Below, piece by piece: positions 38,589 to 48,008 of a DNA stretch of 51,712 nt. The stretch lies in the IMG/VR virus record IMGVR_UViG_3300012944_000010, positions 1 through 51,712 of that record. One strand, 5' to 3'. The position numbers were made by a program, and so were the translations under genes. How positions within the stretch are numbered: position 1 is the stretch's first letter; each line of letters starts with the position of its first letter. This DNA comes from a virus. Under the pieces are notes generated by a model. It saw nothing but the letters and a program-made list of their open reading frames with translations. It was not told the DNA's origin and made no database searches.

Positions 38589-39173
38589 TTAATTCCTTTT
38601 AAATAGTTTTGAGATTAAGTTTATAGACGAATCGACAATAATATTCCAGGATGTCGGTACTGGTTGTGATGTAGTAGAAGCAGAAGTAATAGGTTTTAAG
38701 AATAGAGTACGTTCTGCTTGTCTACGTCTAACTAGACCAGCTACAACATGAGCTACACCATGAATAGTCTGTTTATCATAAAGTAAAAGTCTATCTGCAG
38801 CAGTATCATAATCTTTCTCATTTAGAACAGTTAAGATAGAAGAGTGTCCTAATGCACCTGTATTGTATTGAAACGATATCAAAGCATCATATTGATTTTG
38901 GTTTAGCGGGGCCTTAACCAAAGACTCCACCTGACTTTCGACCTTATGTAGATCATTCGACAACGTTTCATCAGCTTGCGTCTGTGTAAATACATCCCCA
39001 ATATTAATATGGGGAGGCCCAGCAGCATTAGTGTGCCCATAACCGATAGTAAGCGTTCCATGAACTGTGTCTCCTGAATGTACTATATGATCGTTATAAT
39101 CATCATACGATTGAAGGATTAAACCTTCAAAAGATTCAATTAGATTCCGACCGTTTTGACTTGTTTTCATCAT
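38589..39173 (-). CDS. GH24 endolysin (T4-lysozyme type), 194 aa
   Basis: A muramidase that cuts peptidoglycan for lysis. The catalytic arrangement E-x8-D-x5-T is visible in extended form: ESFEG (E16), YDDYND, and LTIGYGHT (T42). The rest has the family's YDALISFQYNTG segment and RR-AE motif. No signal peptide is present, so it needs a holin, supplied by the next genes. A C-terminal 30-residue extension (SWNIIVDSSINLISKLF) is amphipathic and could bind membrane. ATG 39173 or 39170 overlaps the upstream 58-aa ORF. Confidence 0.9.
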   Translation of the reverse strand: MMKTSQNGRNLIESFEGLILQSYDDYNDHIVHSGDTVHGTLTIGYGHTNAAGPPHINIGDVFTQTQADETLSNDLHKVESQVESLVKAPLNQNQYDALISFQYNTGALGHSSILTVLNEKDYDTAADRLLLYDKQTIHGVAHVVAGLVRRRQAERTLFLKPITSASTTSQPVPTSWNIIVDSSINLISKLFKRN

Positions 39174-39312
39174 CTAAACCTTGAAGAACATAACATGCAT
39201 CTATTTCCTTATTAGCTTCTTCTAATTCTTTTTGAAGCTTTTCAATCTGAACTTGAAGAGCAGCGACGGTGAATGCATATTCACCAAGCAAAGCTTTGAC
39301 TTTCTGTTCCAT
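39136..39312 (-). CDS. Small coiled-coil protein, 58 aa
   Basis: ATG 39312 overlaps the tail-fibre stop (TAATGG) and TGA 39136 lies inside the endolysin gene. The product (MEQKVKALLGEYAFTVAAL) contains a heptad-like helix (IEKLQKELEEANKEIDA). It may be a small trimeric or dimeric coil, for example a fibre chaperone or lysis partner. No family is recognised. Confidence 0.65.
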   Translation of the reverse strand: MEQKVKALLGEYAFTVAALQVQIEKLQKELEEANKEIDACYVLQGLDDENKSKRSESN

Positions 39313-40847
39313 TATGCAGCACTCGTAAAGTTAGTCCAAGTAGTAGAGCCAGTTGTATTAACATACAATCTAGTTGAAGTAGAAGAACCTGTAGTATTAA
39401 GATAAATAGATCCTTGAGCAGCAGTTATAGTAGGAGCACCTGCACCAAAGTAAATACCAAAATTTGAACCACTTCCATATAAATAAGCATTGGTTGAGTC
39501 TCCCCCAGCAACTGGAGCTGTAGTACTACCGACTTTAGATTTACCTGCAGTAATTAGATTACCACTAGCATCAATAGTAAGATTACCAGCACCTAATTGA
39601 AGAGTACCGCCAGTTGAAGAACAACTTAGGGTAGATGAACCACTGGTAAGACCTGCAAGACTTAAAGTACCTGCTGTAGCACCAATAACTCCGACTTGAA
39701 CAGGCTGAGTAACAGTTAATAGATTTGATGTAGCACTAGTTTGTAATTGAATATTACCACTGGTTGTTCCCGATAATTGAACAATACCACTAGCTATACC
39801 TGCACCACCTGAAATAATTAGTCCTGTAGCTCCTACTGAGAATCCATTAGCTAGGAATGAACCTGTACTAAACGTAGTAGCAGTAAAATCAATACCACTT
39901 ACAACTGTAGCACCACCTACTGTTTTAATAAGTGTACCTGCAGTTTTTACAGGGAATTGATTAGTAGTATCCCCAAATTGAATGCCATTTTTCCATCCAA
40001 CAGAACCTGCTTGATTAGCTAGAAAAAGACCTGCATCACTCCTGGAACCTGAAACAGCATCATTATTTAATTGAACAATAGCCCAACCATATTTGTCTAA
40101 TACTGTAGATCCTGCAACTAACGACGTATTAACTTCCCCTCCTGCAGCACCAGCCATATTAGTAGCAGCAGCATTTAGTATTGCTATTGGGTTTATACCA
40201 AATATAGTACCCTTTTCAGATCCAACACCACCTCCATCACTGGAGACAGCCTGAGAAACAAACGAAGCACCTACATAGTTTCTATTAGTATTAGTTGCTG
40301 AAGTTGCGCTAGTAAGTTGAGTTGTTACTGTTAAACCTTGTCTAGCTCCTTTTGTAGAAGAACCTCCAAAGCCTAAGTAAATATTAAAAGCATTAGCTAC
40401 ATTACCTACACCACTAGCATCTAAATTATCTGTGCCAATTGCAAAAGAATTAAAGTTGTTAGTTACGGTAAAACCAGCAGGATTTGTAATAGTTCCTACT
40501 ACACCTGCATTAAAGTTTTGTACTGCAGACCAAGTATTAGCTCCATCTAAGAATGGGACTGCATGGCCAGATGTACCGGTTGTAGCATTAGTAACTGTTA
40601 GAGAACCAGGACTAACCACATCTATTAATCTAGCTGGAGAATTAGCTGTAGATGGAAAGGGTAGATTTATAATTTGATTGTTATTCATATCCAGAGTAGA
40701 GGTCATCTGATTAGGACTAACTCCACTTCTAGATAAAACATCAGTGAAAGCAGTAGAAATGGCTGTGAAATTATTATTCACAGTATTAGCTGCTGTAGTG
40801 TCATTAACAAATGTAGTGACAGGATTAGGTGTATAATTTTCAGCCAT
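39312..40847 (-). CDS. Tail fibre protein, 511 aa
   Basis: The N-terminal region contains the typical phage fibre motif LDMNNNQIINLPFPSTA, found where fibres enter a repeating beta structure. The rest is a long Gly/Ser/Thr/Asn-rich beta-repeat sequence with short strands ending in small loops, likely a trimeric shaft and receptor-binding tip. The C-terminal part (GSIYLNTTGSSTSTRLYVN) is a common fibre-end pattern. It should bind the host surface. Confidence 0.85.
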   Translation of the reverse strand: MAENYTPNPVTTFVNDTTAANTVNNNFTAISTAFTDVLSRSGVSPNQMTSTLDMNNNQIINLPFPSTANSPARLIDVVSPGSLTVTNATTGTSGHAVPFLDGANTWSAVQNFNAGVVGTITNPAGFTVTNNFNSFAIGTDNLDASGVGNVANAFNIYLGFGGSSTKGARQGLTVTTQLTSATSATNTNRNYVGASFVSQAVSSDGGGVGSEKGTIFGINPIAILNAAATNMAGAAGGEVNTSLVAGSTVLDKYGWAIVQLNNDAVSGSRSDAGLFLANQAGSVGWKNGIQFGDTTNQFPVKTAGTLIKTVGGATVVSGIDFTATTFSTGSFLANGFSVGATGLIISGGAGIASGIVQLSGTTSGNIQLQTSATSNLLTVTQPVQVGVIGATAGTLSLAGLTSGSSTLSCSSTGGTLQLGAGNLTIDASGNLITAGKSKVGSTTAPVAGGDSTNAYLYGSGSNFGIYFGAGAPTITAAQGSIYLNTTGSSTSTRLYVNTTGSTTWTNFTSAA

Positions 40848-40861
40848 AAATTACTTTCTGA

Positions 40862-41350
40862 TTAAAGATAAACGATGTAAGCCGGAGTCGTAACATTCGT
40901 AATACGAATATTCAGAGTCCTGGACGTGTTAGTAGGCATAGCCCCACTTCCATTAGCATCTAAAGCTCCACCTGATCCAGCTATGATTGTAAGTGTAGCC
41001 GATCCTGTATTAGCGACAAAACATTGCATAATGTCACCGACTGCAATACCACCACTATTAGCATTCATATAATTGACGATATTAGTAGCTGTATCTAATG
41101 TACCATTCGCAGCACCAGCATTAGCATGAATTATGATACCTCCGCCTAGCTGTGCAGCTGTATAAGTTTGACTGCCTGAAGCAAAACTAGTGGGAACACC
41201 AGTTCCAGCCATCCACAGAGTACCAAATGAACCAGTTCCACCTAATGAAGTAGCACCAGGAGTACCAGGAACGTAGGCACGTGTACGCTGATTTGAAACG
41301 ACTTCGTCCTGGCCGCGATCGTCGTTAATGTATTGTGTATTAATTGCCAT
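40862..41350 (-). CDS. Probable capsid decoration or head-fibre protein, 162 aa
   Basis: ATG 41350. The first 30 residues are charged (QYINDDRGQDEVVSNQRT), possibly a capsid-docking tail, followed by a Gly/Ala/Thr-rich beta domain. It lies between the capsid-adjacent 239-aa gene and the tail fibre. Role by composition and position only. Confidence 0.6.
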   Translation of the reverse strand: MAINTQYINDDRGQDEVVSNQRTRAYVPGTPGATSLGGTGSFGTLWMAGTGVPTSFASGSQTYTAAQLGGGIIIHANAGAANGTLDTATNIVNYMNANSGGIAVGDIMQCFVANTGSATLTIIAGSGGALDANGSGAMPTNTSRTLNIRITNVTTPAYIVYL

Positions 41351-41376
41351 TTGTTTTCCATTTTTGTTTTAGTATT

Positions 41377-41392
41377 GGGGGCCGAAGCCCCC
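41377..41392 (-). other. Stable UUCG tetraloop hairpin between late genes
   Basis: On the minus strand GGGGGC-TTCG-GCCCCC, a C(UUCG)G super-stable loop. It lies just after the stop of the 239-aa gene and has no U-tract behind it. It probably protects the 3' end of capsid-gene mRNA or reduces read-through. Confidence 0.65.
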
Positions 41393-41400
41393 GTTACTAA

Positions 41401-42120
41401 TTAGACATTGATATTACCGTAGAGGGTATATCGAACACGAACTTTGATAAGTCCGTTTGTGTATGTGCCACTAGCAATTGCGCTAAGCCACGCTGCTGTT
41501 GGCAGCGGAGTAAGAGCATTTGTCACCAAAGGCATGTTAATTCCAACCCAGTCACCACCACCAGCAACAAGTGTGCCGGGAGCGCTGCCCCAGTTGAAAC
41601 CAGATGTACCTGGTCTAGTGTACGTGACTCGGGCTCCCACAGGAGTCTGCTGCGCAATAAGCTGTGCATTCAGAATATGTGTGTTAGGACCGTTGGGAGT
41701 AACCGCAACAAACGAGGAACTCGGGCTACCTGGAGAGGTAGTCACGAGACCGATTGAAAGGCTAGTTCCACCCGTAGCCGCAATCAACACTTCAGTGGTG
41801 ACTTCTTCGATGAACATCTGCGTAGCAGTGAACGTAATCGTAGTGCCACCCGTATTAACTGCAGTTTGCTGCAACGGGATCAACGTAGTTAAAGATTGGA
41901 TACCAGCTGCGATTGGCGAGCCAGTACCAGAAAATGAAGTAGGTGCCGCCGGGATCGCAATGCTACCAGTGCCAAACTGAGTCGGAACTAATGCAACATA
42001 CGTCTCGATTTCGCGAGTATCTCCATAAATGAGAAAATCACCACCAACTTCGGGGATTGCCTTCTGAGTACCATACTGTAAAGGAAGCCCGTCTTGATTG
42101 TACCAAAAGCCTTGTACCAT
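41401..42120 (-). CDS. Probable major head-associated or decoration protein, 239 aa
   Basis: ATG 42120, 15 bp after the major capsid gene. The start (MVQGFWYNQDGLPLQYGTQ) is followed by beta-rich, Gly/Thr/Pro-rich sequence with no membrane segment. Codons are as G/C-rich as those of the capsid gene, unlike most late genes, which suggests high copy number in the virion. The downstream UUCG hairpin would stabilise the shared mRNA. Confidence 0.65.
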   Translation of the reverse strand: MVQGFWYNQDGLPLQYGTQKAIPEVGGDFLIYGDTREIETYVALVPTQFGTGSIAIPAAPTSFSGTGSPIAAGIQSLTTLIPLQQTAVNTGGTTITFTATQMFIEEVTTEVLIAATGGTSLSIGLVTTSPGSPSSSFVAVTPNGPNTHILNAQLIAQQTPVGARVTYTRPGTSGFNWGSAPGTLVAGGGDWVGINMPLVTNALTPLPTAAWLSAIASGTYTNGLIKVRVRYTLYGNINV

Positions 42121-42135
42121 GATATTAGTCCTCCA

Positions 42136-43128
42136 TTAGCTCGGAACAACAGTTATGTTCGTTAAGATGGTGACCAAATTTTCAGGTCGATAAAGCTTGA
42201 AACCCCATTCCGAAATGGTCAGATATTCCTCTTGCTGTAAATCCTTATTGAATTCAGAATAGACAGTAGGCATCTGACGGAACGCTCCAACCCATGGCAA
42301 CGTATCGCCAGGAGTAGCCGAGAAGAAGTAGTTAGCAACACCAATGTTGCCGGCACCTGAAGCGGTACCAACACTGCCAGCGACGCCGCCGGTAGTGATC
42401 GTCTCGGTTGTAATCTGAGGCAGATAATTCGACTCGTAAACGTCGAAGCCAAAGATATTGAAGCGGAACTTGAAACCAGAAACGAGGCCTTCCAACGGAA
42501 GCTCCTGCCAACGAACGGCGGGAGTTAACAGGTTGACAACGTTAGCCTGAGTCTCAAGAGAATAGGCAACGGACGGATCGACAATGGCACAAAGATTGTT
42601 CAGTGGAACGTTAGCCTTGGTTAAGGCATATCGTGCACGAGCAAAGTCTGGGAAAGTAATACCAGAACCAGGACCAGTCGCAACGAAGCGGTGATCTGCT
42701 GTATTGATGATATTTGCATTACTTGCCGTCTGTCCGGAGTTAGCTTTAGCGAGAATATTAGTCTCGACAGCCTCCATAAGAGCACGATGTTGACGAGGCA
42801 CAAAGGCCGCGATCACATCTGCGCTATAGTAGCTATCTCGCTTGAACTTCTCCGAGATTGCATTTGCAGAGTACTTATAGTTATCAAACTGGAACTGAAA
42901 GTTACCAGTGTCCATACTATTATACTTGATTGCCTGACCTTCTGTGAAGTCGGCAGTCTCTGCCTCGCCAATCGAGGGGATGTTAAGCGTAAACCCATCT
43001 GGGAAATCGCTAATCATACGGACGAACTTCATGGCAACCAGGTCATCTAATAAGAGCTGTTTGATCTGATTAGACCAAATCTGAGTTCTAATTAGATTAG
43101 GGGTATTGGCTACATTAAAGCCAGCCAT
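42136..43128 (-). CDS. Major capsid protein, HK97 fold, 330 aa
   Basis: ATG 43128 has AGGAG 6 nt upstream. Located directly after the scaffold gene, with the length usual for podovirus capsid proteins without a fused protease. The sequence has the normal order of an N-terminal arm, a GEAETADFTEGQ strand region, a helix with ADVIAAFVPRQHRALMEAVE (spine-helix-like), and late strands LVSGFKFRFNIFGFDVYES before a flexible Gly/Ala loop. Codons are G/C-rich, as expected for the most abundant virion protein. Confidence 0.9.
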   Translation of the reverse strand: MAGFNVANTPNLIRTQIWSNQIKQLLLDDLVAMKFVRMISDFPDGFTLNIPSIGEAETADFTEGQAIKYNSMDTGNFQFQFDNYKYSANAISEKFKRDSYYSADVIAAFVPRQHRALMEAVETNILAKANSGQTASNANIINTADHRFVATGPGSGITFPDFARARYALTKANVPLNNLCAIVDPSVAYSLETQANVVNLLTPAVRWQELPLEGLVSGFKFRFNIFGFDVYESNYLPQITTETITTGGVAGSVGTASGAGNIGVANYFFSATPGDTLPWVGAFRQMPTVYSEFNKDLQQEEYLTISEWGFKLYRPENLVTILTNITVVPS

Positions 43129-43147
43129 TTAATTCTCCTAAAATAAT

Positions 43148-43930
43148 TTATCGTGTACCACCAGCATATACATCAAAACCAGCATCATTAAACGATTCGC
43201 CTAATTCCATGCGGTCTTGTAACATCTGGACCTGTGTTTTACTATCCAGATAGGCATTCTTATTTGTCTTACGTAAATTCTCATACCAAGCCCAGGTACG
43301 CTTTTCAGGGGGTAATGGCATAGGATTCTGAGGATTCTGCGTTTGGTTGCGTGGAGGTGCCTGAAACTGCTGCTGAGGTGCTCGGGGTTGGTCTATCCCT
43401 AACATCTTCAGGAAAGTAATTGGTTTCCTGCGTGCCAAATCGTCTGCTTCCTCTCTAGTCAAATCTAATTGTTCTATCTGTTGTTTGTACGTATCGGAGT
43501 AATTAGCACCAAAACGTTCAACGAGTTTGTTTCTAACAGTATCTAAATTCTGATTGTACGTTTGAGTCAATCGTTCGGTCTTGAACTTGCTCTCAATCAA
43601 AGATTCGATCTGTTTGTAGTCTATAGGCTTGTCTCCTTGAACGATGGGTATTTGTTCTTTAGGAGGCTGTTGGCGATTTCCTTGTATTTGGTCTAACAAG
43701 TCTTCTAACTTTGCCTTTGCTATATTTTCATCCCTAGCTCTGGAATAGTCTTCACGAAGTTTAGCATTTTCTGCTTCTACCTGTTTAATATGTGCATCTT
43801 GGAAGATTTTAGCTCGCGCTACTGCCTCTGGAGAGTCATAGCGTTTACCTTCTCCCACGAGCTCATTAAGGTAGCTCCGAGTAAGATCCAGGTTCTGGGG
43901 GTCCTGTGATGATTGGTTTGTTGGGGTCAT
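43148..43930 (-). CDS. Scaffolding protein, 260 aa
   Basis: A highly charged, Gln/Glu/Lys-rich, helical protein with a coiled coil (about residues 45-80) and a Pro/Gln-rich linker (about 185-210), just before the capsid gene. This is the classic profile and place of a scaffold. I use ATG 43930 (MTPTNQSSQDPQ); an in-frame TTG 43954 would add 8 residues. The 5' part overlaps the 115-aa gene by 65 nt. Confidence 0.8.
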   Translation of the reverse strand: MTPTNQSSQDPQNLDLTRSYLNELVGEGKRYDSPEAVARAKIFQDAHIKQVEAENAKLREDYSRARDENIAKAKLEDLLDQIQGNRQQPPKEQIPIVQGDKPIDYKQIESLIESKFKTERLTQTYNQNLDTVRNKLVERFGANYSDTYKQQIEQLDLTREEADDLARRKPITFLKMLGIDQPRAPQQQFQAPPRNQTQNPQNPMPLPPEKRTWAWYENLRKTNKNAYLDSKTQVQMLQDRMELGESFNDAGFDVYAGGTR

Positions 43931-44213
43931 CAACGAGTCGGTCACTCTTTTCAATCACTTTCTGCTTGTCTAAATCAACAAGCGTTAATAAATTTGTTAA
44001 TGCTTTCTTATATCCATTGGTATGTGCTTGACGATAAGCCCAATTAAGATTATCGTAAGCTTTAAAGCTTATTTCAGCTTTACCAGTAGCTTCTAAATCT
44101 TGTTCTATTAACTGTTTAAGTCTATTAAGAACATGTTTAGATCTGTTAACGGATATTGCAAAGCTCTTCTTATCTTCATCAGTCTTGAGATGATTAGTCC
44201 AAGCTGTATACAT
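43866..44213 (-). CDS. Hypothetical late protein, 115 aa
   Basis: Sits between portal and scaffold. It is helical and charged (HVLNRLKQLIEQDLEATGK) with a Pro-rich C-terminus. Similar-size proteins of unknown role are frequent at this position in T7-like phages. No family is recognised. Confidence 0.65.
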   Translation of the reverse strand: MYTAWTNHLKTDEDKKSFAISVNRSKHVLNRLKQLIEQDLEATGKAEISFKAYDNLNWAYRQAHTNGYKKALTNLLTLVDLDKQKVIEKSDRLVDDPNKPIITGPPEPGSYSELP

Positions 44214-44254
44214 AAATTTACTTTACTCTTTTGGTTTAATTGAAATTTATGTTA

Positions 44255-44271
44255 TGTTTGCTACGCAAACA
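44255..44271. repeat. Tri-loop palindrome TGTTTGC-TAC-GCAAACA
   Basis: A perfect 7-bp stem with 3-nt loop in the 64-bp gap after the portal gene, related to the ATGTTGC/GCAACAT palindromes at 19437 and 36845. Confidence 0.6.
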
Positions 44272-44277
44272 ATACAC

Positions 44278-46101
44278 TTATTGTCCTTGTGCTATTTGAG
44301 GCATCTGGGTAGCTTGTTGTCTAGGCACACCAGATAAGTGGTAATCTTCTCCCATACCAGTAGCTGTACCAGCAGCCATATGCACTTGCTCTTGTAAAGC
44401 ATTTTGTTTCTTTTGAGCATCTGCTTGTTCTGCTAAAGCAACATTAGGTCTGACTACATCATAATCATCAATATTGAAATATGAAGATAAAATCTGTGCT
44501 AACTTAATCCCGGAGAAATGTGGCTGTACTGTAGGCCATAATCCAGATGAAGTAAGCTGAGTGAGGTTTTGAACCAAATCTGCTTGTTCAGAGAAATGTC
44601 TAGCACCTACAGGTTTAATACGTCCGATACCTGTAATATCTTCCACAGTTAAGTCTTGGAAAGAAATATCGTTGTATGTATTATCAAATACTTTGATAGT
44701 AGTAACACCTTCCATATTACGTCGAGATAACTCTAACATGGCATTAAGTAATGGTTCTACCATCTGTTCTTCGAATTGTTTAATCTTATTTTGAAAGACA
44801 CGGGCTGCAGCATTCTCTAAGCGCTGCACTTCATATTTAGTTTTCTCGCCGGGTGTTCTGAAGCCCATGGCTTCTTTAGGTGCACCAGCCATTTCTTCCA
44901 TTAGCGCTTCTATACGCTCTATCTTCATATCTGCTTGTAATACATTAGTCTGAGGAGTAACTAATTCTACTTTACCTTCATCACCAGCAAAGATCTTAGC
45001 TCCTGGTTCCCAGACATAATCTTCAACAAATCCAGTAATTAATTGAACCGGATATGTAACTAAGTCCCATACGTCTGCCCCCATGTTCTCAATGTGGTCC
45101 ATGCGATACTGCATACCAACGAGATTATCCAGAGGACCCATGCCCCATAAATTATCAGTTTTCTTTCTCCAAGGAACGTGATATATCGGGGGAGTACCGA
45201 AATAGCTAGGATTAGGCTTGTTACCAATAAGCTTGTGTCTATCCACAACGGTGATAACACGATTCTTTTGAAATTCGTCAGTATGGATGTCATGCCAATC
45301 TCCGTAGTAAGTGAAGAACTCTACCCAATTGGACATCAAGTAATTACGGAAAGATGTAAACCCTTCCATTGCATATAAGCGATCACGCTGTATCCAATCA
45401 CCTTGCCAAGAACGTGCTGTGTAACGAATATCCTTAAGATAGTCATATAATTTCAAATATTCATCGGTATTCTCATCTTGAGACATACGAGATAGTAAAG
45501 ACTTCAATTCTCCCATAGAGACAAGAGAACGTACTATTTTAGGAGACTCTTGAAAATTCTCAGCTGTAGGGTTCATGACCATATCAAGAGGTGAGATACG
45601 TCTAATTGCTGGTCCTATATAACCAGCTTGAACTTTATTATCTAATTCTACTCGTTGATCTTTCCATTCAACAGTAGCAAAGCAATTGCCAAAGTGGATG
45701 TAATCAAGGATAACTTTATCCATTTCGTGCTTAAAGGAAGGCTGAGATATAACCCACTGCATGTAATTAGCAATCGCGTCTCTCTTTTCGCGTGAGTTTG
45801 CATCCCGTTCATTAGCTTCCCAAATAAGCCACTTGCGTTGTGGGAACAAGGTAGCGGTGTAGTTAGAGTATAAGTTGTCACTGATATGACATAATTTCGG
45901 AACAGTTGTTTTATTTTTCCAAGGAAGCTGTGCATTAGTTGTTTTAGTCGTATCAGTAGCATAGACATATCTACGTATCTCTTCTTTCTCGACTTTCCAT
46001 GGATTGCGTAACAGATCCCACTGAGTCCAATACTCAGTAATCTGTGTAGCCATCATATCAGGCTTAATTACATTTTGTAGTTCTAGTACTTTACCCGTCA
46101 T
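44278..46101 (-). CDS. Portal (head-tail connector) protein, 607 aa
   Basis: Follows the terminase in the late operon. Recognisable portal features: an N-terminal domain with KVLELQNVIKPDMMATQIT, a KLCHISDNLYSNYTATLFP segment, the DMVMNPTAENFQESPKIVR loop found in podovirus portals, and a long C-terminal crown helix (KTKYEVQRLENAAARVFQN). The length is above T7 gp8 (536 aa). It should form the dodecameric DNA channel and docking site for terminase and tail. Confidence 0.9.
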   Translation of the reverse strand: MTGKVLELQNVIKPDMMATQITEYWTQWDLLRNPWKVEKEEIRRYVYATDTTKTTNAQLPWKNKTTVPKLCHISDNLYSNYTATLFPQRKWLIWEANERDANSREKRDAIANYMQWVISQPSFKHEMDKVILDYIHFGNCFATVEWKDQRVELDNKVQAGYIGPAIRRISPLDMVMNPTAENFQESPKIVRSLVSMGELKSLLSRMSQDENTDEYLKLYDYLKDIRYTARSWQGDWIQRDRLYAMEGFTSFRNYLMSNWVEFFTYYGDWHDIHTDEFQKNRVITVVDRHKLIGNKPNPSYFGTPPIYHVPWRKKTDNLWGMGPLDNLVGMQYRMDHIENMGADVWDLVTYPVQLITGFVEDYVWEPGAKIFAGDEGKVELVTPQTNVLQADMKIERIEALMEEMAGAPKEAMGFRTPGEKTKYEVQRLENAAARVFQNKIKQFEEQMVEPLLNAMLELSRRNMEGVTTIKVFDNTYNDISFQDLTVEDITGIGRIKPVGARHFSEQADLVQNLTQLTSSGLWPTVQPHFSGIKLAQILSSYFNIDDYDVVRPNVALAEQADAQKKQNALQEQVHMAAGTATGMGEDYHLSGVPRQQATQMPQIAQGQ

Positions 46102-46255
46102 CTTTTAACTTTAATATCTCTTCTACAGTTTCAGTCACTAAGTATCTATGTCCATTAACTTTAATAAATGATCCACCACCTATATGAGGACCGAATTCAG
46201 TCATCTTTTTACGATCTATAGTAAGCACTATTCCATTTTGAGCGGTTAAATTCAT
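46091..46255 (-). CDS. Small FlbD-like beta protein, 54 aa
   Basis: ATG 46255 to TAA 46091, overlapping the next and previous genes by a few bases. The pattern LTAQNGIVLTIDRKKMTEF, then FIKVNGHRYLVTETVEEIL resembles the FlbD family (L-T..NG ... I-V.-E-S.EEV), but the similarity is short. It is too short to be found by a 60-codon cut-off. It lies between terminase and portal. Confidence 0.6.
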   Translation of the reverse strand: MNLTAQNGIVLTIDRKKMTEFGPHIGGGSFIKVNGHRYLVTETVEEILKLKDDG

Positions 46256-46428
46256 TCAGATTTCCTTGAAAAAGACGGACATCTAAATCTAGAATCTGTT
46301 GTTGTGCCGTATTCAAGAGAATCACTTTTCTCACATAAACCTACATAATCTGAAATCTTTTTCCAAGGACCTGTACATGTTTCACAACAATTTGGAGGCC
46401 ATTTATTCCAAGAAGGTATTTTATTCAC
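46252..46428 (-). CDS. Small Cys-rich (zinc-ribbon-like) protein, 58 aa
   Basis: GTG 46428 has GGAGGTG just upstream and overlaps the terminase stop (GTGA); the longer start at 46443 is less likely. The product contains PNCCETC, then VGLC and FRC, enough for one zinc site. It is a companion gene of the terminase, function unknown. Confidence 0.6.
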   Translation of the reverse strand: MNKIPSWNKWPPNCCETCTGPWKKISDYVGLCEKSDSLEYGTTTDSRFRCPSFSRKSE

Positions 46429-48008
46429 GCTACACCTCCCCAACGAGAGTTAAATTGCAGAGGTTTCTCTTGTTCTTTCCTGAATCGCATAATATTGACA
46501 GGCTGTAACACTAAATCTACTGCAGATGCTAGCGCATCTTTAACGTCGTCGTGTGGAGGATTAGCAAATATAAGTTCTTCTTCTAAGGTTTGACAATGCC
46601 CACCCATATAGTGCCACATCTGTCGATTCGCGTACTTGGGTTCTAAAGTGGCGAGTATCCGCTCTTCTTTTGACCCTTGCCATCTGGTAGGCCTATGTTC
46701 GTCTATAACTAAAGATAAACCCATAGGTCGTATATAATTCTCTTTTAAATCTTGAACAATAACTACTTGAGCTGCTGTCACTTCGGCTCTTACCTTCCTA
46801 AATCCCCATTTCTCATACATCTTGAGGATCTTGTTGAAATAATCAGATACACGTTTAGTTTTAAACCTATCTATGTCTAAAACATAGTAGTTCCCCTCGC
46901 CATCGGCACCAACAACGACAATTGAGCTCCAGTCACCCTTTTCGGAGAGCGAGTACGCGAAGTCGATACTGGACACGATATTGAGAGGTTTTCCTGAGAA
47001 CCACCATCGTCCACCTTTGTGGAAGAGTTTTTCTCTGTCGTAATACTGGAACTGGTCTCTTTTGATTGGTGCGGAACTGATGTCGTGTGGATCGTTATAG
47101 TATTGGGCCCTGAATTGTACTGAAGTACCGTATGCCTGTTTCTTTTCCGCCAAGACTTTAGCATCAAATCCGAACCATTTCCCATCTGATCTCTGTTGTT
47201 TAGGCCATAAGAATTGACCAGTGCCATCACCCACAGATTCCACCGGATATTGTTTAACATTGAAAAATGATGCTGTTTTAGTAATGTTTCCCAAATCATC
47301 AAACTCTTGTTCCTCTTTTCCTATTAAGTCGGCATATAGATCATTCGGGTGATACCTAGTACCGACTACGACTTCCTTTGCTCCTACACCCATAACAGAA
47401 GACAGAGCAGCGTATTGTTCAGCTGCTTTCTCTCTAGCTTCTGCAATATAAGCGTTCTTAGATACAACAATATCGTCCATAATTGCTAGATCGCAATGCA
47501 TACCAACGATATTGGTAGTCAATCCTGCTGTAAAAAGAGTAGGATCCCTAATAAATTCTTTCTTACGAAGTGGATGATCTACCGAGATTTCTCGTTCTGT
47601 CCACTTCTCTCTCTTAGCTTCTTCTTGATGAACCATCTCAGGCCAATACAGTCTATAGTTATCAGAAGTAAGAATATCCTTAATAAACTTATTCTGTTTA
47701 ACAGCCAAACTAGATGTGCTGGATATATACAGAATTCTAATAGCTGGGTTACGTGTTATCTCCCAGGCAGCATACATTCCCGCTGCCCACGACTTTCCAT
47801 GGTCACGTGGTAACAGCAGTAGTAAATGACTACCTGATTTTTCAGAAGACATCCACGAAGTTATCTCTCTATGGATATTGCCTAGAACACGATGAGGCTG
47901 TGTTAACTCTATGAACGCTTCAAATGAAGCTTCACATAATTGCCTACGATCATCTCTGGCTAGACTTATAAGACTAGCTGATTTCTTCCTTGGTCTGCCG
48001 CGAGGCAT
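46425..48008 (-). CDS. Terminase large subunit, 527 aa
   Basis: The DNA-packaging motor. The ATPase domain has a Walker A-type LPRDHGKS (residues about 66-73) and Walker B LAIMDDIV (about 173-180). The RNase H-like nuclease has SSIDFAY near residue 345, a middle Glu (RAEVTAAQ) and the final HDDVKDALASA near 494, giving the acidic triad. No obvious small-subunit gene lies beside it. The start overlaps the preceding stop (TAATG). Confidence 0.95.
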   Translation of the reverse strand: MPRGRPRKKSASLISLARDDRRQLCEASFEAFIELTQPHRVLGNIHREITSWMSSEKSGSHLLLLLPRDHGKSWAAGMYAAWEITRNPAIRILYISSTSSLAVKQNKFIKDILTSDNYRLYWPEMVHQEEAKREKWTEREISVDHPLRKKEFIRDPTLFTAGLTTNIVGMHCDLAIMDDIVVSKNAYIAEAREKAAEQYAALSSVMGVGAKEVVVGTRYHPNDLYADLIGKEEQEFDDLGNITKTASFFNVKQYPVESVGDGTGQFLWPKQQRSDGKWFGFDAKVLAEKKQAYGTSVQFRAQYYNDPHDISSAPIKRDQFQYYDREKLFHKGGRWWFSGKPLNIVSSIDFAYSLSEKGDWSSIVVVGADGEGNYYVLDIDRFKTKRVSDYFNKILKMYEKWGFRKVRAEVTAAQVVIVQDLKENYIRPMGLSLVIDEHRPTRWQGSKEERILATLEPKYANRQMWHYMGGHCQTLEEELIFANPPHDDVKDALASAVDLVLQPVNIMRFRKEQEKPLQFNSRWGGVA

